Below, one piece after another: positions 63,339-64,000 of a stretch of DNA of 64,000 nucleotides. Under the pieces are notes generated by a model. That model was not told where the DNA came from. It saw nothing but the letters and a program-made list of their open reading frames with translations, and made no database searches. Origin of the DNA: Arthrobacter crystallopoietes (GTDB lineage Bacteria; Actinomycetota; Actinomycetes; Actinomycetales; Micrococcaceae). Numbering within the stretch: the first letter of the stretch is position 1; each line of letters starts with the position of its first letter. The DNA lies in contig NZ_CP072014.1 of the NCBI RefSeq assembly GCF_017603825.1, positions 62,001 to 126,000 on the forward strand, written 5' to 3'. Made by a program: the position numbers and the translations under genes.

Positions 63339-63379
63339 GGCCAGTCTTGTCGCTCACCGGGTACTGATCCGTCGTCCGG
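63339..63379 (-). ncRNA. guanidine-III riboswitch
   Basis: A 41-base element on the minus strand beginning CCGGACGA at 63379, with GTACCCGG in the middle and ACAAGACTGG before 63339. CCGGACGA, GTACCCGG and GACAAGAC are the conserved blocks of the 41-base Thermobifida guanidine-III aptamer, in the same order and spacing. P1 (CCGG with CCGG) and P2 (CAGT with ACTG, plus a U-G pair) can form the pseudoknot. The ribosome site AAAGGA of the SMR gene follows immediately. Confidence 0.88.
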
Positions 63380-63511
63380 AGACCTGCGGCTTCGAGGTCT
63401 TGCTACGAAGATATCAACGTACGACGGCGGGGGCGGGGTTTGGTTGCCAATGTCACCACCAGAAGCGGCCAACCGTGCCCGAAGGAGCGGCTCGCGTGGC
63501 ACGATGGACAA

Positions 63512-64000
63512 ATGGAGAACCCGGAACCGCCGGACAGTTACCGGCTCAACGCCGGCGCGCCGACGGAAGCCGAAATCGATCAATACCGCCTGCTCAGCGC
63601 CAACGCTGCAGCCGGCGTCGGCGTTGTTTCCACCAACTGGCGCGGGCGGGACTATGCTGCAACGGTCACCGGCCATCTGTCGGTCTCCTACGATCCGCCC
63701 ACCATGCTGGTCAGTCTTTACGGTGAATCCCGCATCGCCGAGGCAGTAGCCGAAAGCGGGAGGTGGGCGTTGAGCCTGCTCACCGGCAGGCAGCAGGGCA
63801 TCGCGAATTGGCTGGCGAGTCCGGGGACGCCGTTGGAGGGGCTGCTGACCCAGGTCCCGTACCGGCGCGGGGCCGCCTCCGGCGCCGTCGTTGTCGATAA
63901 CGCCCTGGCCCATTTCGAACTGCGGACCACGCAAATCCACCCAGCCGCCACGCACCTGCTGGTCGTCGGTGAAGTGCTCGCGATGGGCTCCGCCGCCTCG
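63512..64000 (+). CDS. flavin reductase-like FMN-binding split-barrel protein (3' end cut by window)
   Basis: Open from ATG 63512 to the window edge (163 codons read so far). The N-terminus YRLNAGAPTEAEIDQYRLLSANAAAGVGVVSTNW is followed by GHLSVSYDPPTMLVSLYGESR, LSLLTGRQQGIANWLAS and HFELRTTQIHPAATHLLVVGEV, the flavin reductase / split-barrel pattern found in the small component of two-component monooxygenases. Divergent from the SMR operon. Partner oxygenase not in view. Confidence 0.85.
   Translation, partial: MENPEPPDSYRLNAGAPTEAEIDQYRLLSANAAAGVGVVSTNWRGRDYAATVTGHLSVSYDPPTMLVSLYGESRIAEAVAESGRWALSLLTGRQQGIANWLASPGTPLEGLLTQVPYRRGAASGAVVVDNALAHFELRTTQIHPAATHLLVVGEVLAMGSAAS

Overview
The window is high-GC chromosomal DNA from a Gram-positive actinobacterium, most likely Micrococcaceae (Arthrobacter-like). 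Supporting signs are the GC-rich codon use with many GTG/TTG starts, DtxR/IdeR-type iron boxes, a MerR-TipAS regulator, a Xi-class GST, and short overlapping (ATGA/GTGA) operons. I see no rRNA, tRNA, CRISPR array, transposase or phage gene.

Layout. 1-2250: two FecCD-type siderophore permeases (first one cut by the window edge) behind an iron box. 2385-14230: scattered metabolic and transport genes (hydrolase, LLM flavin oxidoreductase, acyl-CoA dehydrogenase, RelA/SpoT-domain protein, DMT exporter, MerR-TipAS regulator, class I amidotransferase-like hydrolase, GST, AtoE-type fatty acid transporter, MFS). 14362-15426: siderophore-binding lipoprotein with a second iron box. 15600-20069: an alkylation-damage repair cluster (ogt, ECF sigma factor, second ogt, alkB, tag, usp, alkA) in which the sigma gene is translationally coupled to an alkyltransferase gene. 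20109-26952: oxidoreductases, MFS, thymidylate kinase, small membrane proteins, and a decayed sugar-ABC permease fragment. 27008-33295: glycine catabolism (gcvP-gcvT-gcvH-sdaA) behind a tandem glycine riboswitch. 33393-47330: DinB-like protein, MFS carriers, an M4 protease with its emfourin inhibitor, an MFS fused to beta-sandwich domains, regulators, a debranching-type glycosidase, a baeRF/Rv2629-like protein, and TerC behind a probable manganese (yybP-ykoY) riboswitch.

47905-61214 is the most striking region: a heptose-based glycan locus with a complete predicted route from sedoheptulose 7-phosphate to ADP-D-glycero-D-manno-heptose (GmhA, two HldE-like bifunctional enzymes, GmhB), three GT9 heptosyltransferase-like enzymes, three other glycosyltransferases, an aldehyde dehydrogenase and an SDR. 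This is an LPS-type pathway in an organism that should have no LPS. The genes form two minus-strand operons, most joined by 4-base overlaps, with two divergent GT9 genes.

61239-64000: a SigB/SigF-like sigma factor next to a frameshifted STAS-like gene, a pair of SMR transporters behind a guanidine-III riboswitch, and the start of a flavin reductase gene.

All assignments come from reading motifs by eye. No database search was run.
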